NCBI GenBank assembly: GCA_018240465.1
Contig: JAFEFS010000093.1
Span: 62,001 to 126,000, forward strand
DNA: 64,000 nucleotides
From: Pseudomonadota bacterium
GTDB lineage: Bacteria; Pseudomonadota; Gammaproteobacteria; Xanthomonadales; Rhodanobacteraceae
Direction of reading: 5' to 3'
Shown here piece after piece: positions 8,708-17,001 of this stretch; position 1 is the stretch's first letter, and each line of letters opens with the position of its first letter. The notes under the pieces were generated by a model. That model was not told where the DNA came from. It ran no database searches and saw only the letters and a program-made list of their open reading frames with translations. The translations under genes and the position numbers were made by a program.

Positions 8708-9844
8708 TCACGGGTTGCCCGACTTCTTCGCCGCCTTTTTCTGCGCCATGATTTCGGCAGCGCGTGCCTTGGCTTCCTGCGCCTCGACCGAGTTCGGCTG
8801 GGTGCGCACGAGGTAATCCGCGGTCGCGTTCGGCGCCGATGTCGGCCGCGGCTCGCCGCGGCCCTGCACGCGCTCGGCGACCCAGGCCGAGTTCGCATCG
8901 AGCTCCGCCATCAGCGCGGGCGCGTCGTCGACCGGTACCAGCTGGTGCTTGCGGATGATAGCCTTGCCCGTATCGGAGCTCGCGTACTTGATGAACTTCT
9001 CGGTGGCCTCGAAATTCTTGCTGTCCTTTTTCGCGGCGAGATAGAGTGGCGCATACAACGGATAGCTGCCGTCCTTGATCGTGGAGGTATTCGCCGCGAC
9101 GCCTTCGACCTTGAGGATCTTGATCGCCTTGTTGTTCCATACCGAGGACAGCGTGGTGAAGCCAAGGCCGTGCGGATCGATCGTCACGCCTTCCTCGAGC
9201 TTGTCCGTGTTCATGTACTGGCGCCCGGCCCACACCGGTTGATCGCCCTTGTTGTAGATGTATTTGCGTAGCACGTAGTCGACGCCGTCCAGCGGCGCGG
9301 CGATCGCGTAGAGGTTGATCGGCTCGTCCAAACCGCCCAGATCCTTCCAGGTCTTCAATTGGCCGCTGTAGATCTCATAGAGCTGCTTGAGCGTGATGCC
9401 GTCGGCGGGATTCTTCGGCGAGGTGATCGGTACCATCGCCTCCCACGCGATCGGGTAGAACGTCAGGTTCGCCTCCTCGGCGCGGCCGGGCATGGCCGGG
9501 CGTGCGCTGCCGGCGACGTCGGCCGAGCCCGAGTTGACCGCGTCGATGCCCGAGATCGTGCTGAACGGCTGCAGCGTCACCTTGCCGAGCCTGGACAATT
9601 CGTACTGCTTGGCGAGATCGGCGACGAAGGCGCGCTCGGTGGCACGGTCTCCGCGCCAGACGATGCCCGGCGGCAGCGCGGTTTTGCCCGGTGCGGACTT
9701 TTTCGCGGCGGGCCTGGTCGCCGGCTTCGATGCCGCGGGCTTGGTTGCCGTCTGTGCGGGTGCCGGAGCGGCGGCGCCCGGTCCGAGAAGGATGCCGAGC
9801 GATCCGGCAAGAAGAATAAAAGTATATTTTTTATCTTTTTTCAC
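8708..9844 (-). CDS. PstS-like phosphate-type periplasmic binding protein
   Basis: This 378-residue exported protein has a PBP-like domain of the phosphate/PstS type from about residue 75 onward, with STISGIDAVNSGSADV as the phosphate-loop-like segment. The N-terminus is a Lys-rich segment plus hydrophobic core, i.e. a signal peptide, then a Lys/Ala/Pro linker. The GTG at 9844 is chosen because it begins exactly at the signal peptide; a start at 9910 would add 22 unrelated residues. The tail is again Lys/Ala-rich (QKKAAKKSG). No pstCAB or phoU gene is adjacent, so it is an orphan binding protein; a signalling or binding role without transport is possible. Confidence 0.75.
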   Translation of the reverse strand: MKKDKKYTFILLAGSLGILLGPGAAAPAPAQTATKPAASKPATRPAAKKSAPGKTALPPGIVWRGDRATERAFVADLAKQYELSRLGKVTLQPFSTISGIDAVNSGSADVAGSARPAMPGRAEEANLTFYPIAWEAMVPITSPKNPADGITLKQLYEIYSGQLKTWKDLGGLDEPINLYAIAAPLDGVDYVLRKYIYNKGDQPVWAGRQYMNTDKLEEGVTIDPHGLGFTTLSSVWNNKAIKILKVEGVAANTSTIKDGSYPLYAPLYLAAKKDSKNFEATEKFIKYASSDTGKAIIRKHQLVPVDDAPALMAELDANSAWVAERVQGRGEPRPTSAPNATADYLVRTQPNSVEAQEAKARAAEIMAQKKAAKKSGNP

Positions 9845-9909
9845 TTTGTGACGATCCACTTGTTGCAAGAGCAGGGGCGCATTATCGCCCAAGTCCTCCG
9901 ATCGGCGCA

Positions 9910-11325
9910 TTACTGCAGGGTGACCACGAAGGTATCCCCGCCGCGTGCGACGACGAGTTGTGCCTGGCGCGGGCCGCGCTGCATCAGCTGGCGCAGTTCG
10001 GCGAGCGTGTTCACGCGCAACCGGCCGATGCCGAAAACGACATCGCCGGCCTTGAGCCCGACCTGCGCGGCACGGCTGCCCGGGGCGACGCTGCTGACGC
10101 TGACGCCGCTCTTGCCGTCGGCGCGCGCGCGTTCGCCCACATCGGCGAACGTCGCGCCGGCGAGACGCGCATCGAGCTTGGCGCCGTCGACCGTAGCCAC
10201 GTTCTCGGCTTCGATGCGCGCGGTCACGGTCACGGGCTTGCCTTCGCGCAGCAGCTTCAACTCGACCGTCGAGCCGATCGCGGCGAGGCCTTCGGCGTTG
10301 TACAGGTCGCCCTCGTTCAGTACCGGTCGGCCGTTGGCGGCGATGATCACATCGCCCGCCTGCAGGCCTGCGCTCGTGGCCGGAGAGCCTTCGCGCAGCT
10401 GGGTCACGACCGCGCCCTGCTGGTCGTCCTTGGCGCCGAGCATGCGCGCGATTTCCGGGTTGACGCTCTGCACCTGTATGCCCAGGGATCCGTGCCTGAC
10501 GCTGCCGGTGGCGATCAGCTGGCCCATCACGTTGCTGGCGAGATTGGACGGGATCGCGAAGCCGATGCCGACATTGCCGCCCGATGGCGAGTAGATCGCC
10601 GAATTGATGCCGACCAGTTCGCCGCGGAGGTTGACCAGCGCGCCGCCCGAGTTGCCCGGGTTGATCGAGGCGTCGGTCTGGATGAAATTCTGGATGCCGA
10701 GTCCGCGCAGGCCGCTGCGGTTGAGTCCGGAAACGATACCCGAGGTCGCGGTCTGGCCGACGCCGAATGGATCGCCCAGGGCGACGACAAAGTCGCCGAC
10801 GCGCAACTGGCTCGAGTCGGCGAGCACCAGTGCGGTCAGGTTTTCGGCCGGGATCTGGATCACCGCGACGTCGGTGTCGCGGTCGCTGCCGATCAACTTC
10901 GCCTTGAGCGTGCGCCCGTCGTGCAGGGTCACCGAAATATCATCGGCGCCGTCGATGACGTGGTTGTTGGTCAGCACGTAGCCCTTCGCGGCATCGATGA
11001 TCACACCCGAGCCCAGCGACTGTTCCACTCGTTCCCTGGGCATGTTCTGCATGCCGAAAAACTGGCGGAAAAACGGGTCGCTCGTGAACGGGTTGTTGAC
11101 CCGCACATGGGTCTTCGAATTGATGTTGACCACGGCCGGGACGACACGCTCGAGCATCGGCGCGAGCGAGGGCAGTGGCTGGCCGTCGACCGCGACGGGC
11201 AGGGCGGCATGGCTCGTCGTCGCGAATTGGGAAAATGCGGCGAGAAGCAGGGCAAATGCGGCCAATGGAAGCGCGAGCCGGCGCATCGGTTTGGCCAGGC
11301 GGGCAGGGGAGGGCAGGCGCGGCAT
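9910..11325 (-). CDS. degQ: Do-family periplasmic serine protease (DegQ/MucD type)
   Basis: This 471-residue periplasmic quality-control protease has a signal peptide (cleavage near residue 40), a trypsin-like domain with triad His122 (TNNHVID), Asp152 (DTDVAV) and Ser226 (GNSGGAL), and two PDZ domains at about residues 275-370 and 385-471. Length and two-PDZ layout fit DegQ, DegP and MucD equally. The start at 11325 has an AAGGAA ribosome binding site; the longer frame upstream has no signal sequence. Its stop lies 66 bp before the PstS-like start on the same strand, so both may be co-transcribed. No rpoE or mucAB-like genes are adjacent. Confidence 0.93.
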   Translation of the reverse strand: MPRLPSPARLAKPMRRLALPLAAFALLLAAFSQFATTSHAALPVAVDGQPLPSLAPMLERVVPAVVNINSKTHVRVNNPFTSDPFFRQFFGMQNMPRERVEQSLGSGVIIDAAKGYVLTNNHVIDGADDISVTLHDGRTLKAKLIGSDRDTDVAVIQIPAENLTALVLADSSQLRVGDFVVALGDPFGVGQTATSGIVSGLNRSGLRGLGIQNFIQTDASINPGNSGGALVNLRGELVGINSAIYSPSGGNVGIGFAIPSNLASNVMGQLIATGSVRHGSLGIQVQSVNPEIARMLGAKDDQQGAVVTQLREGSPATSAGLQAGDVIIAANGRPVLNEGDLYNAEGLAAIGSTVELKLLREGKPVTVTARIEAENVATVDGAKLDARLAGATFADVGERARADGKSGVSVSSVAPGSRAAQVGLKAGDVVFGIGRLRVNTLAELRQLMQRGPRQAQLVVARGGDTFVVTLQ

Positions 11326-11516
11326 GGTTCCTTCTTTTTCGGTTGGATTGACGCTTTCGACAGACCGCGAATTTGCTGTTGCGTTCCCGGTTTCACCGAC
11401 TGCAGGAGGGGAAAACCGCATTCCGTGGCGGTTTCCCGGGCGGCGCGGGTGCGATCTCAAGTCCTGTCGCAATTCAACGCGGTAAGCTTTTGATTGGTAT
11501 GGGTTAAAAAAATCCT

Positions 11517-11545
11517 TTGACAAGCAAATTCCGGAGGCGTAGGTT
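11517..11545 (+). promoter_or_regulatory. Candidate sigma70-type promoter for nrdJ
   Basis: A perfect -35 hexamer TTGACA (11517-11522) is followed 17 bp later by a weak -10, TAGGTT (11540-11545). Transcription would begin near 11552, just before the NrdR-like palindromes. Only the -35 match is strong. Confidence 0.4.
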
Positions 11546-11561
11546 TGCAACTGCCTCGCAG

Positions 11562-11610
11562 CCACAACATCTTGTGTACTTTTCAGCAAAGTATCCCCAA
11601 GAGCTTGGGT
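11562..11610. promoter_or_regulatory. Tandem NrdR-box-like palindromes
   Basis: The first site, CCACAACATCTTGTGT (11562-11577), matches 13 of 16 positions of the NrdR consensus ACACWATATATWGTGT. The second, CCCCAAGAGCTTGGGT (11595-11610), matches about 10 of 16 and is itself palindromic. They lie 33 bp apart start to start, close to the three-helical-turn spacing usual for paired NrdR boxes. They sit between the candidate promoter and nrdJ, so repression of the ribonucleotide reductase by NrdR is likely. Confidence 0.6.
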
Positions 11611-11947
11611 TCGAGGCAAAGGTAACAAAAATGCAAGACAGCGCCTCCAAGCGCTGGACGGGGCAACAGACGCGACAATTCAAGAAGCGAAAACAAGAGT
11701 GCCAGGGCCGGTGAAGATCGGAAAAGGCGCCAGAGGGGAGGTTTTCCCCGGAAATCCCGAATGGGTTAGGGGTTTTCCAGGCCACGGACGGCCCAGATTC
11801 GGCGCATCGGTAAAGACCCCGGAAGACGCTATCCGGACCGGTACGCAAGCAACGGGCAACAAAAGCGCGGTGGTGGAGTCAACAACTTTGGACCCATCGC
11901 CGCCGCGCAGGATGCCCAACCATAACAAGCCGGGAGAGAATCCAACG
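11611..11947 (+). other. Long untranslated leader of nrdJ
   Basis: About 340 bases separate the NrdR-like boxes from the nrdJ start and contain no credible gene on either strand. The leader has a GGGGA/TCCCC hairpin around 11735-11752 and a short segment GCCGGTGAAGATCGG at 11707-11721 reminiscent of one block of cobalamin riboswitches. The other hallmark blocks of that riboswitch were not found, so no riboswitch is called. Confidence 0.35.
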
Positions 11948-14095
11948 ATGAGTACCGTACGTGTCGAGGCCCTGGATCGCGGCGAGGCGACGATCCCGCT
12001 GCAACCGGCTTCCTACGACATCTGGGACAAGAAGTATCGCCTGAAGTCCAAGCAGGGCGAGGCGGTCGACGCGAGCATCGACGGCACCTACCAGCGTGTC
12101 GCGCGCGCGCTGGCCGAGCCGGAGGCGACGCCGGAAAAACAGAAATACTGGTACGAGCGCTTCCTCTGGGCGCTGCGCCGCGGCGCGATCCCGGCCGGGC
12201 GCGTGACGTCCAACGCCGGTGCGCTTGAACACAAGCCGGCCACGTCCACGATCAACTGCACCGTCTCGGGCACGATCGAGGATTCGATGGATGGCATCCT
12301 CGAAAAAGTCCACGAGGCCGGCCTGACGCTCAAGGCCGGCTGCGGTATCGGCTACGAATTCTCGACCCTGCGCCCGCGCGGCGCGTACGTGTCGGGCGCG
12401 GGCGCATACACGTCCGGGCCGATGTCGTTCATGGATATCTACGACAAGATGTGCTTCACCGTATCCAGTGCCGGTGGCCGCCGCGGCGCGCAGATGGGTA
12501 CGTTCGAAATCGGCCATCCCGACGTCAAGGACTTCGTTCGCGCCAAGCGCGAGGACGGGCGCCTGCGTCAGTTCAACCTGTCGCTGCTGATCACCGACGG
12601 TTTCATGCAGGCGGTCGAGAACGATGGCGACTGGCCGCTGGTGTTTCCGGTCAACATCAAGGAAAAGGACGAGATCGACCTTGACGATGCGACCAAGGTG
12701 ATCTGGCGCGACTGGCCGACGACGAAGAACTACGTCACCCGCGAGGATGGTCTCGTCGCGTGCAAGATCTATGGCCACATCCGCGCGAAGCACCTGTGGG
12801 ACATGATCATGACCTCGACGTACGACTACGCCGAGCCGGGCTTCATCCTGATCGACCGCGTCAACGAGATGAACAACAACTGGTGGTGCGAGAACATCCG
12901 CGCGACCAATCCCTGCGGCGAGCAGCCGCTGCCGCCGTATGGCTCCTGCCTGCTCGGCTCGGTGAATCTGACGACGTTCGTGCGCGATCCGTTCGGGCCG
13001 AAGGCGCGCTTCGACTGGGACGAGTACAAGGAAGTCGTGCGCGTGTTCACGCGCATGCTCGACAACGTCGTCGAGATCAACGGCCTGCCGCTGGCGCAGC
13101 AGCGCGAGGAAATCCTGTCCAAGCGCCGCCACGGCATGGGTTTCCTCGGTCTGGGCTCGACGATCACGATGCTGAAGATGAAGTACGGCTCGAGGGAGTC
13201 GTGCGAATTCACCGAGCAGATCGCGCGCGACATGGCGATCGCCGGCTGGGAAGTCGCCGCGTCGCTGGCGAGGGAAAAGGGCCCGGCGCCGATCATGACG
13301 CGCGAATTCGAGGTGACGGCGAAGATGCTGCGTCAGCGTCCCGAGATGGCGCGCGACGGCTACCAGGCCGGCGACAAGGTCGCAGGCCGCGTGTTGCACG
13401 CCAAGTACAGCCGCTACATGCAGCGCGTGGCGGAGATCGCTCCGGAACTGGTCGACGAACTGGCCGAGGTCGGCGCGCGCTTCACCCATCATTCCTCGAT
13501 CGCGCCGACCGGAACGATCTCGCTGTCGCTCGCGAACAACGCCTCGAACGGCATCGAGCCGAGCTTCGCCCACCACTACAGCCGCAACGTGATCCGCGAA
13601 GGCAAGAAAACCAAGGAAAAGGTCGAGGTCTACAGTTACGAACTGCTCGCCTACCGCGAACTGATCAATGCCAGGGCGATGCCGTTCAGCGACGACGTCG
13701 ACGCCAGGTTGCCGGACTACTTCATCGCCGCGGATCAGGTGACGCCGACCGAGCATGTCGACATCCAGGCCGCGGCGCAGCGTTGGGTCGACTCGTCGAT
13801 CTCGAAGACCGCGAACGTGCCGACCGACTATCCCTACGAGGATTTCAAGGACATCTACCGCTACGCGCACAAGCAGGGCCTCAAGGGATGCACCACGTTC
13901 CGCTTCAACCCGGCCGCGTTCCAGGGCGTGCTGGTCAAGGAGTCGGATCTGGAAAACACGCTCTATCGCTTCGAGCTCGATGACGGCAGCATCGTCGAGG
14001 TGAAGGGCAACGAGGAAATCGAATACGACGGTGAGACGCATACCGCCGCCAACCTGTTCGATGCACTGAAAGAGGGCTACTACGGCAAGTTTTGA
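11948..14095 (+). CDS. nrdJ: Adenosylcobalamin-dependent (class II) ribonucleotide reductase, catalytic subunit
   Basis: This 715-residue enzyme reduces ribonucleotides to deoxyribonucleotides using a thiyl radical generated from adenosylcobalamin, with or without oxygen. The ten-stranded barrel carries the redox Cys104 (STINCTVSG), the radical site NPCGE at 321-325 (Cys323, Glu325) and a conserved Cys334. The C-terminal zinc-finger/redox tail of single-chain NrdJ is absent; it is encoded separately at 15103 as NrdJb. ATG 11948 follows a GGGAGAG ribosome binding site and begins MSTVRVEALD; the frame upstream is leader. The NrdR-like boxes and leader at 11562-11947 are its presumed control region. 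Confidence 0.95.
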   Translation: MSTVRVEALDRGEATIPLQPASYDIWDKKYRLKSKQGEAVDASIDGTYQRVARALAEPEATPEKQKYWYERFLWALRRGAIPAGRVTSNAGALEHKPATSTINCTVSGTIEDSMDGILEKVHEAGLTLKAGCGIGYEFSTLRPRGAYVSGAGAYTSGPMSFMDIYDKMCFTVSSAGGRRGAQMGTFEIGHPDVKDFVRAKREDGRLRQFNLSLLITDGFMQAVENDGDWPLVFPVNIKEKDEIDLDDATKVIWRDWPTTKNYVTREDGLVACKIYGHIRAKHLWDMIMTSTYDYAEPGFILIDRVNEMNNNWWCENIRATNPCGEQPLPPYGSCLLGSVNLTTFVRDPFGPKARFDWDEYKEVVRVFTRMLDNVVEINGLPLAQQREEILSKRRHGMGFLGLGSTITMLKMKYGSRESCEFTEQIARDMAIAGWEVAASLAREKGPAPIMTREFEVTAKMLRQRPEMARDGYQAGDKVAGRVLHAKYSRYMQRVAEIAPELVDELAEVGARFTHHSSIAPTGTISLSLANNASNGIEPSFAHHYSRNVIREGKKTKEKVEVYSYELLAYRELINARAMPFSDDVDARLPDYFIAADQVTPTEHVDIQAAAQRWVDSSISKTANVPTDYPYEDFKDIYRYAHKQGLKGCTTFRFNPAAFQGVLVKESDLENTLYRFELDDGSIVEVKGNEEIEYDGETHTAANLFDALKEGYYGKF

Positions 14096-14139
14096 GGGCC
14101 GGGTGAGGGGTCCGGGCCGCGACTGTGGCGCGTTGTCGG

Positions 14140-14171
14140 GAGGAAGGGAAAGCAAAGCGTGCTCCTTCCTC
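14140..14171. other. Hairpin downstream of nrdJ
   Basis: GAGGAAGG (14140-14147) and CCTTCCTC (14164-14171) form a perfect 8-bp stem 45 bp after the nrdJ stop. No T-run follows, so it is a possible 3'-end or processing hairpin, not a clear terminator. The rest of the 242-bp gap to the next gene shows nothing recognisable. Confidence 0.3.
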
Positions 14172-14337
14172 ACGGCGAGCGCAGCGAGCGGCCTCGCCCT
14201 TCATCCCTCGCGGTCTTCAAAAAGCACTTGCGCCGCGCCGTGCAACGGGTAAATTCGCACAACCGAATCGCATCCCATCGTTCGGCGTTGTAGCGGTGGA
14301 AATCTTGGGTCTAGTGCTTACCTAACCGGAGGGATTT

Positions 14338-14949
14338 ATGCAGAGCGTCGAGTCCATAGGCGAAGCCGCGAGCAATGCGGTCGAAGCCGTCGTAGAGAAA
14401 GCGCAGGAAGTCGGTCAGGCCGCGGTCGAGCGCACCGGCGCAGTGGTGGCCGAGGTGAGAACTGCGGTAGTCAATACCGCCACCGCTGCGGGCAATACCG
14501 CTGCGGCAGCCAAGGTCGCGGTGGCGAAGAGAGCGGCGGCGGTGAAGAAGGTCGTCGCGAAAAAGGCGGCGGCGGCGGTGAAGACGGTCAAGGCGGTGGC
14601 GAAGAAGGTCGCGAAGAAAGCCGCGAAGAAAGCCGCGCCGAAAAAGGCTGCCAAGAAGGCAGCGAAGAAAGTGGCGCCGAAGAAAGCGGTAAAGAAAGTC
14701 GCGAAAAAGGCGGCACCGAAGAAAGCCGCAAAGAAGGTCGCCAGGAAAGCGACGAAGAAAGTCGCGAAAAAGAAGGCCCATCGCACGACCCTGTATTCGA
14801 GCAAAGGCAAGAAGCTCTACGCGGTACGCGACGCCAAGGGCCATTTCAAGGATATCCAGACCTACAAGCGTGCCCACGCCATGGACATGAAGCGCAAGTC
14901 CAAGGCGGAAACCGCCGCCAAGGCGAAGAAAGCCGCGAAGAAGAAGTAA
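14338..14949 (+). CDS. Histone H1-like Lys/Ala-rich DNA-binding protein
   Basis: This 203-residue basic protein has an acidic/neutral amphipathic N-terminus (residues 1-60), a central tract of repeated KKAAKK/KKVAKK/APKKA units (about 65-148) like the tail of eukaryotic H1 and of bacterial AlgP or Hc1-type proteins, and a compact C-terminal segment (AHRTTLYSSKGKKLYAVRDA onward) that looks like a separate small domain. Such proteins bind DNA nonspecifically and condense it. The ribosome binding site CGGAGGG is strong. It sits between the two genes of the split class II ribonucleotide reductase on the same strand, suggesting shared expression. The low-complexity tract prevents assignment to a particular family. 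Confidence 0.8.
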   Translation: MQSVESIGEAASNAVEAVVEKAQEVGQAAVERTGAVVAEVRTAVVNTATAAGNTAAAAKVAVAKRAAAVKKVVAKKAAAAVKTVKAVAKKVAKKAAKKAAPKKAAKKAAKKVAPKKAVKKVAKKAAPKKAAKKVARKATKKVAKKKAHRTTLYSSKGKKLYAVRDAKGHFKDIQTYKRAHAMDMKRKSKAETAAKAKKAAKKK

Positions 14950-14967
14950 GGGCTGAACAAAGCGCTG

Positions 14968-15060
14968 CCACGAAGACACGAAGTGCACGAAGGAAGAACC
15001 AGGAAGAAAAGCCACGGAATGTTTTTTTGGCTTTTCTTCGTGATCTTAGTGGCTTCGTGG
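14968..15060. repeat. Hairpin-forming intergenic element, copy A
   Basis: A 25-base left arm (14968-14992, beginning CCACGAAGACACGAAG) pairs with the right arm 15036-15060 (ending GGCTTCGTGG) at about 21 of 25 positions. An inner perfect 12-bp inverted repeat, GAAGAAAAGCCA/TGGCTTTTCTTC, lies inside it. The element starts 18 bp after one stop codon and ends 42 bp before the nrdJb ATG. A related copy occurs at 35150-35232. Confidence 0.6.
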
Positions 15061-15102
15061 TGACTCTTTTGATTTTTTGGTGCACGGTGTAGAGAAAGAA
15101 GC

Positions 15103-15945
15103 ATGGCAATCAAGATCTCGAAAAAAATAAAAGGCTACAGCGTCGGCAAGACCGGCGACGGCACCATCCCCACGGTCGGCCCGGATCCGCGCGACGCGAT
15201 CGAGGTGCCGCCGAAGGCCGAAGTGATCCAGATGCACGAGAAGGTCGAGCGTCCGGACACGCTGATCGGCGCGACCTACAAGATCAAATCGCCGTTGTTC
15301 GAGCACGCGCTGTACGTGACGATCAACGACATCGTGCTCAACCAGGACACCGAGCACGAGTTGCGCAGGCCGTTCGAGATCTTCATCAATTCGAAGAACA
15401 TGGACCACTTCCAGTGGATCGTCGCGCTGACCCGCATCATGTCGGCGGTGTTCCGCAAGGGTGGCGACGTGACCTTCCTCGTCGAGGAGCTTCGCGCCGT
15501 GTTCGATCCGCGCGGCGGCTACTTCAAGGCCGGTGGCGTCTACATGCCTTCGATCGTGGCCGAACTCGGCGCGATCGTCGAGCAGCACCTGAAGATGATC
15601 GGCCTGCTGCACGATCCCGAACTCGATCCCGAACAACGGCGCCTGATCGCCGAGAAGCGCGCCGCGTACGAGGCGCGCGCAGCCGGCAAGGACGCAAAAA
15701 AAAAGCCTGACGTAGACGTGGAACGCAAGGCCGAGGCGAAGCCCGCGGCGCAGGATCTGAGCGCGGATCTGGCCGGTGCCGGTGGCGAATCGGCAAGCCG
15801 GCGCGACGCCGCCGGGTTCGCCGAACCTCCCGCCAGCGGCTTTCCGCCCGGCGCGACGATGTGCGGCAAGTGCAACACCGCCGCCATGATTCTCATGGAC
15901 GGCTGCCAGACCTGCCTCAACTGCGGCTACTCGAAGTGCGGCTGA
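15103..15945 (+). CDS. nrdJb: NrdJb-type accessory subunit of class II ribonucleotide reductase
   Basis: This 280-residue protein matches NrdJb of pseudomonads and xanthomonads: a conserved N-terminal domain (residues ~1-190, with GATYKIKSPLFEHALYVTIN near 62-81) and a C-terminal zinc-ribbon/redox tail with CGKC, CQTC and LNCGYSKCG. In single-chain NrdJ this tail re-reduces the active-site disulfide; here it acts in trans on the NrdJ at 11948. Residues ~195-245 are a charged, variable linker. It is separated from its partner by the histone-like gene and hairpin element. Confidence 0.88.
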   Translation: MAIKISKKIKGYSVGKTGDGTIPTVGPDPRDAIEVPPKAEVIQMHEKVERPDTLIGATYKIKSPLFEHALYVTINDIVLNQDTEHELRRPFEIFINSKNMDHFQWIVALTRIMSAVFRKGGDVTFLVEELRAVFDPRGGYFKAGGVYMPSIVAELGAIVEQHLKMIGLLHDPELDPEQRRLIAEKRAAYEARAAGKDAKKKPDVDVERKAEAKPAAQDLSADLAGAGGESASRRDAAGFAEPPASGFPPGATMCGKCNTAAMILMDGCQTCLNCGYSKCG

Positions 15946-15986
15946 GCCGTGGAGCATGCACCGCGGGTGTGAGGCAAACCGATCGC

Positions 15987-16012
15987 CGCTGCCTGGCGGC
16001 TTACAGGCAGCG
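15987..16012. terminator. Hairpin after nrdJb, possible terminator
   Basis: CGCTGCCTG and CAGGCAGCG form a perfect 9-bp stem with an 8-base loop, 41 bp after the nrdJb stop. There is no T-run, so factor-independent termination is uncertain. Confidence 0.35.
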
Positions 16013-16132
16013 ACTAGTTCATGAGGTTGCTTGAGCGCCCAGGGAGTTTGCGCCCCGAGCGTCCGTCGCGCCGGGCGTAAGGTTTCGCCTGCCCTGCGCG
16101 TCTACTTGGGCATCACCCACTCGAGACGCATC

Positions 16133-16747
16133 ATGCTGCGCCGACTCCTCATTCTTCTGGGAATTCTCATGACGACGACATTCGCCGCGGCCGCGCCGCC
16201 GCCCGCCGCAGCTGCCGGCGGTGACACGATCACGCTCGGCGGTGGCTGTTTCTGGTGTCTGGAGGCCGTGTTCACCGAGCTGAAAGGCGTCACGAAAGTC
16301 GAATCCGGCTATGCCGGCGGCCATCTCGCCAATCCGACCTACGCGCAGGTGTCCGACGGCAACACGGGCCACGCAGAAGTCGTGCAGATCACGTTCGATC
16401 CGAACGTGGTGACGCTGGAAACGATCCTGCGTGCGTATTTCACGATCCACGATCCGACCACGCTCAACCGCCAGGGCAACGACGTCGGCACGCAGTACCG
16501 CTCGATCGCGTTCTACCGCAACGAAGCGCAGAAGGCGGCGATCGACAGGGCGATCAAGGAGACCGCTGCCAGCCACGAGTGGAGCGGCACGATCGTCACC
16601 GAGGTCAAGCCGTTCACCGTGTTCTACAAAGCCGAGAACTACCACCAGGAATACTTCAAGCTGCACGGCGAGCAGCCGTACTGCCAGCTCGTCGTGGCGC
16701 CGAAGGTGGCCAAGTTCCGCAAGAAATTCCACGACTTCCTGAAATAG
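16133..16747 (+). CDS. msrA: Peptide methionine-S-sulfoxide reductase MsrA, exported form
   Basis: This 204-residue enzyme reduces the S epimer of methionine sulfoxide in proteins. The catalytic motif GGCFWC places the nucleophilic Cys at residue 39, followed by the family blocks GYAGGHLANPTYAQVS, GHAEVVQITFDP and a C-terminal EQPYCQLVVAPK region. A signal peptide (RRLLILLGILMTTTFAAA) precedes the domain, so it is predicted to be periplasmic. The chosen ATG begins exactly at that signal peptide; a second ATG at 16169 would shorten it. Confidence 0.92.
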   Translation: MLRRLLILLGILMTTTFAAAAPPPAAAAGGDTITLGGGCFWCLEAVFTELKGVTKVESGYAGGHLANPTYAQVSDGNTGHAEVVQITFDPNVVTLETILRAYFTIHDPTTLNRQGNDVGTQYRSIAFYRNEAQKAAIDRAIKETAASHEWSGTIVTEVKPFTVFYKAENYHQEYFKLHGEQPYCQLVVAPKVAKFRKKFHDFLK

Positions 16748-16897
16748 GGGCGTCGTCGCCACAGACAGCCGGCGGCTGCGGCGGCCTTGATCCGCTGGCG
16801 CCGACACCAGCACGTGGTGGCGGCCGATCGTCTTGTGCCCGTTCCGAATGCCGCCGCGATCGGCATCGCTTTGTTGCGGCGCTTTTGCAAACCCGGA

Positions 16898-16911
16898 TGA
16901 AAACGTTTACA
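16898..16911. promoter_or_regulatory. LacI-family operator O1
   Basis: TGAAAACGTTTACA is a near-perfect palindrome around CG, the shape recognised by LacI/GalR proteins. It lies 91 bp upstream of the lacI-type gene at 17002 and is 31 bp from O2, on the same face of the helix. Confidence 0.7.
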
Positions 16912-16928
16912 TTTCACCGGCGAGGTCG

Positions 16929-16942
16929 TGTAAACGTTTGTA
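16929..16942. promoter_or_regulatory. LacI-family operator O2
   Basis: TGTAAACGTTTGTA shares the AAACGTTT core with O1 and with the site at 23960. The O1-O2 pair would allow cooperative or looped autoregulation of the regulator and the receptor gene behind it. Confidence 0.7.
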
Positions 16943-17001
16943 AAAAGTGGGTAGGCATCACGCATCATGATCGTATGCACTGCGAGGGAGGGCGTGAAGG
17001 C

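Noticed and set aside
11700..11760. Cobalamin riboswitch
   Set aside because: One core-like block is present but the CGCAAC block and the B12 box with consensus AGYCMGGAAGACC are not, so only a note is kept.
11504..11848. 114-codon minus-strand frame in the nrdJ leader
   Set aside because: It has a start and mixed composition but no recognisable domain, and it covers the NrdR-like boxes and promoter; better explained as leader sequence.
11879..14173. Long minus-strand open frame opposite nrdJ
   Set aside because: The plus strand encodes a full class II ribonucleotide reductase with catalytic motifs; the antisense product is low-information and has no ribosome binding site.
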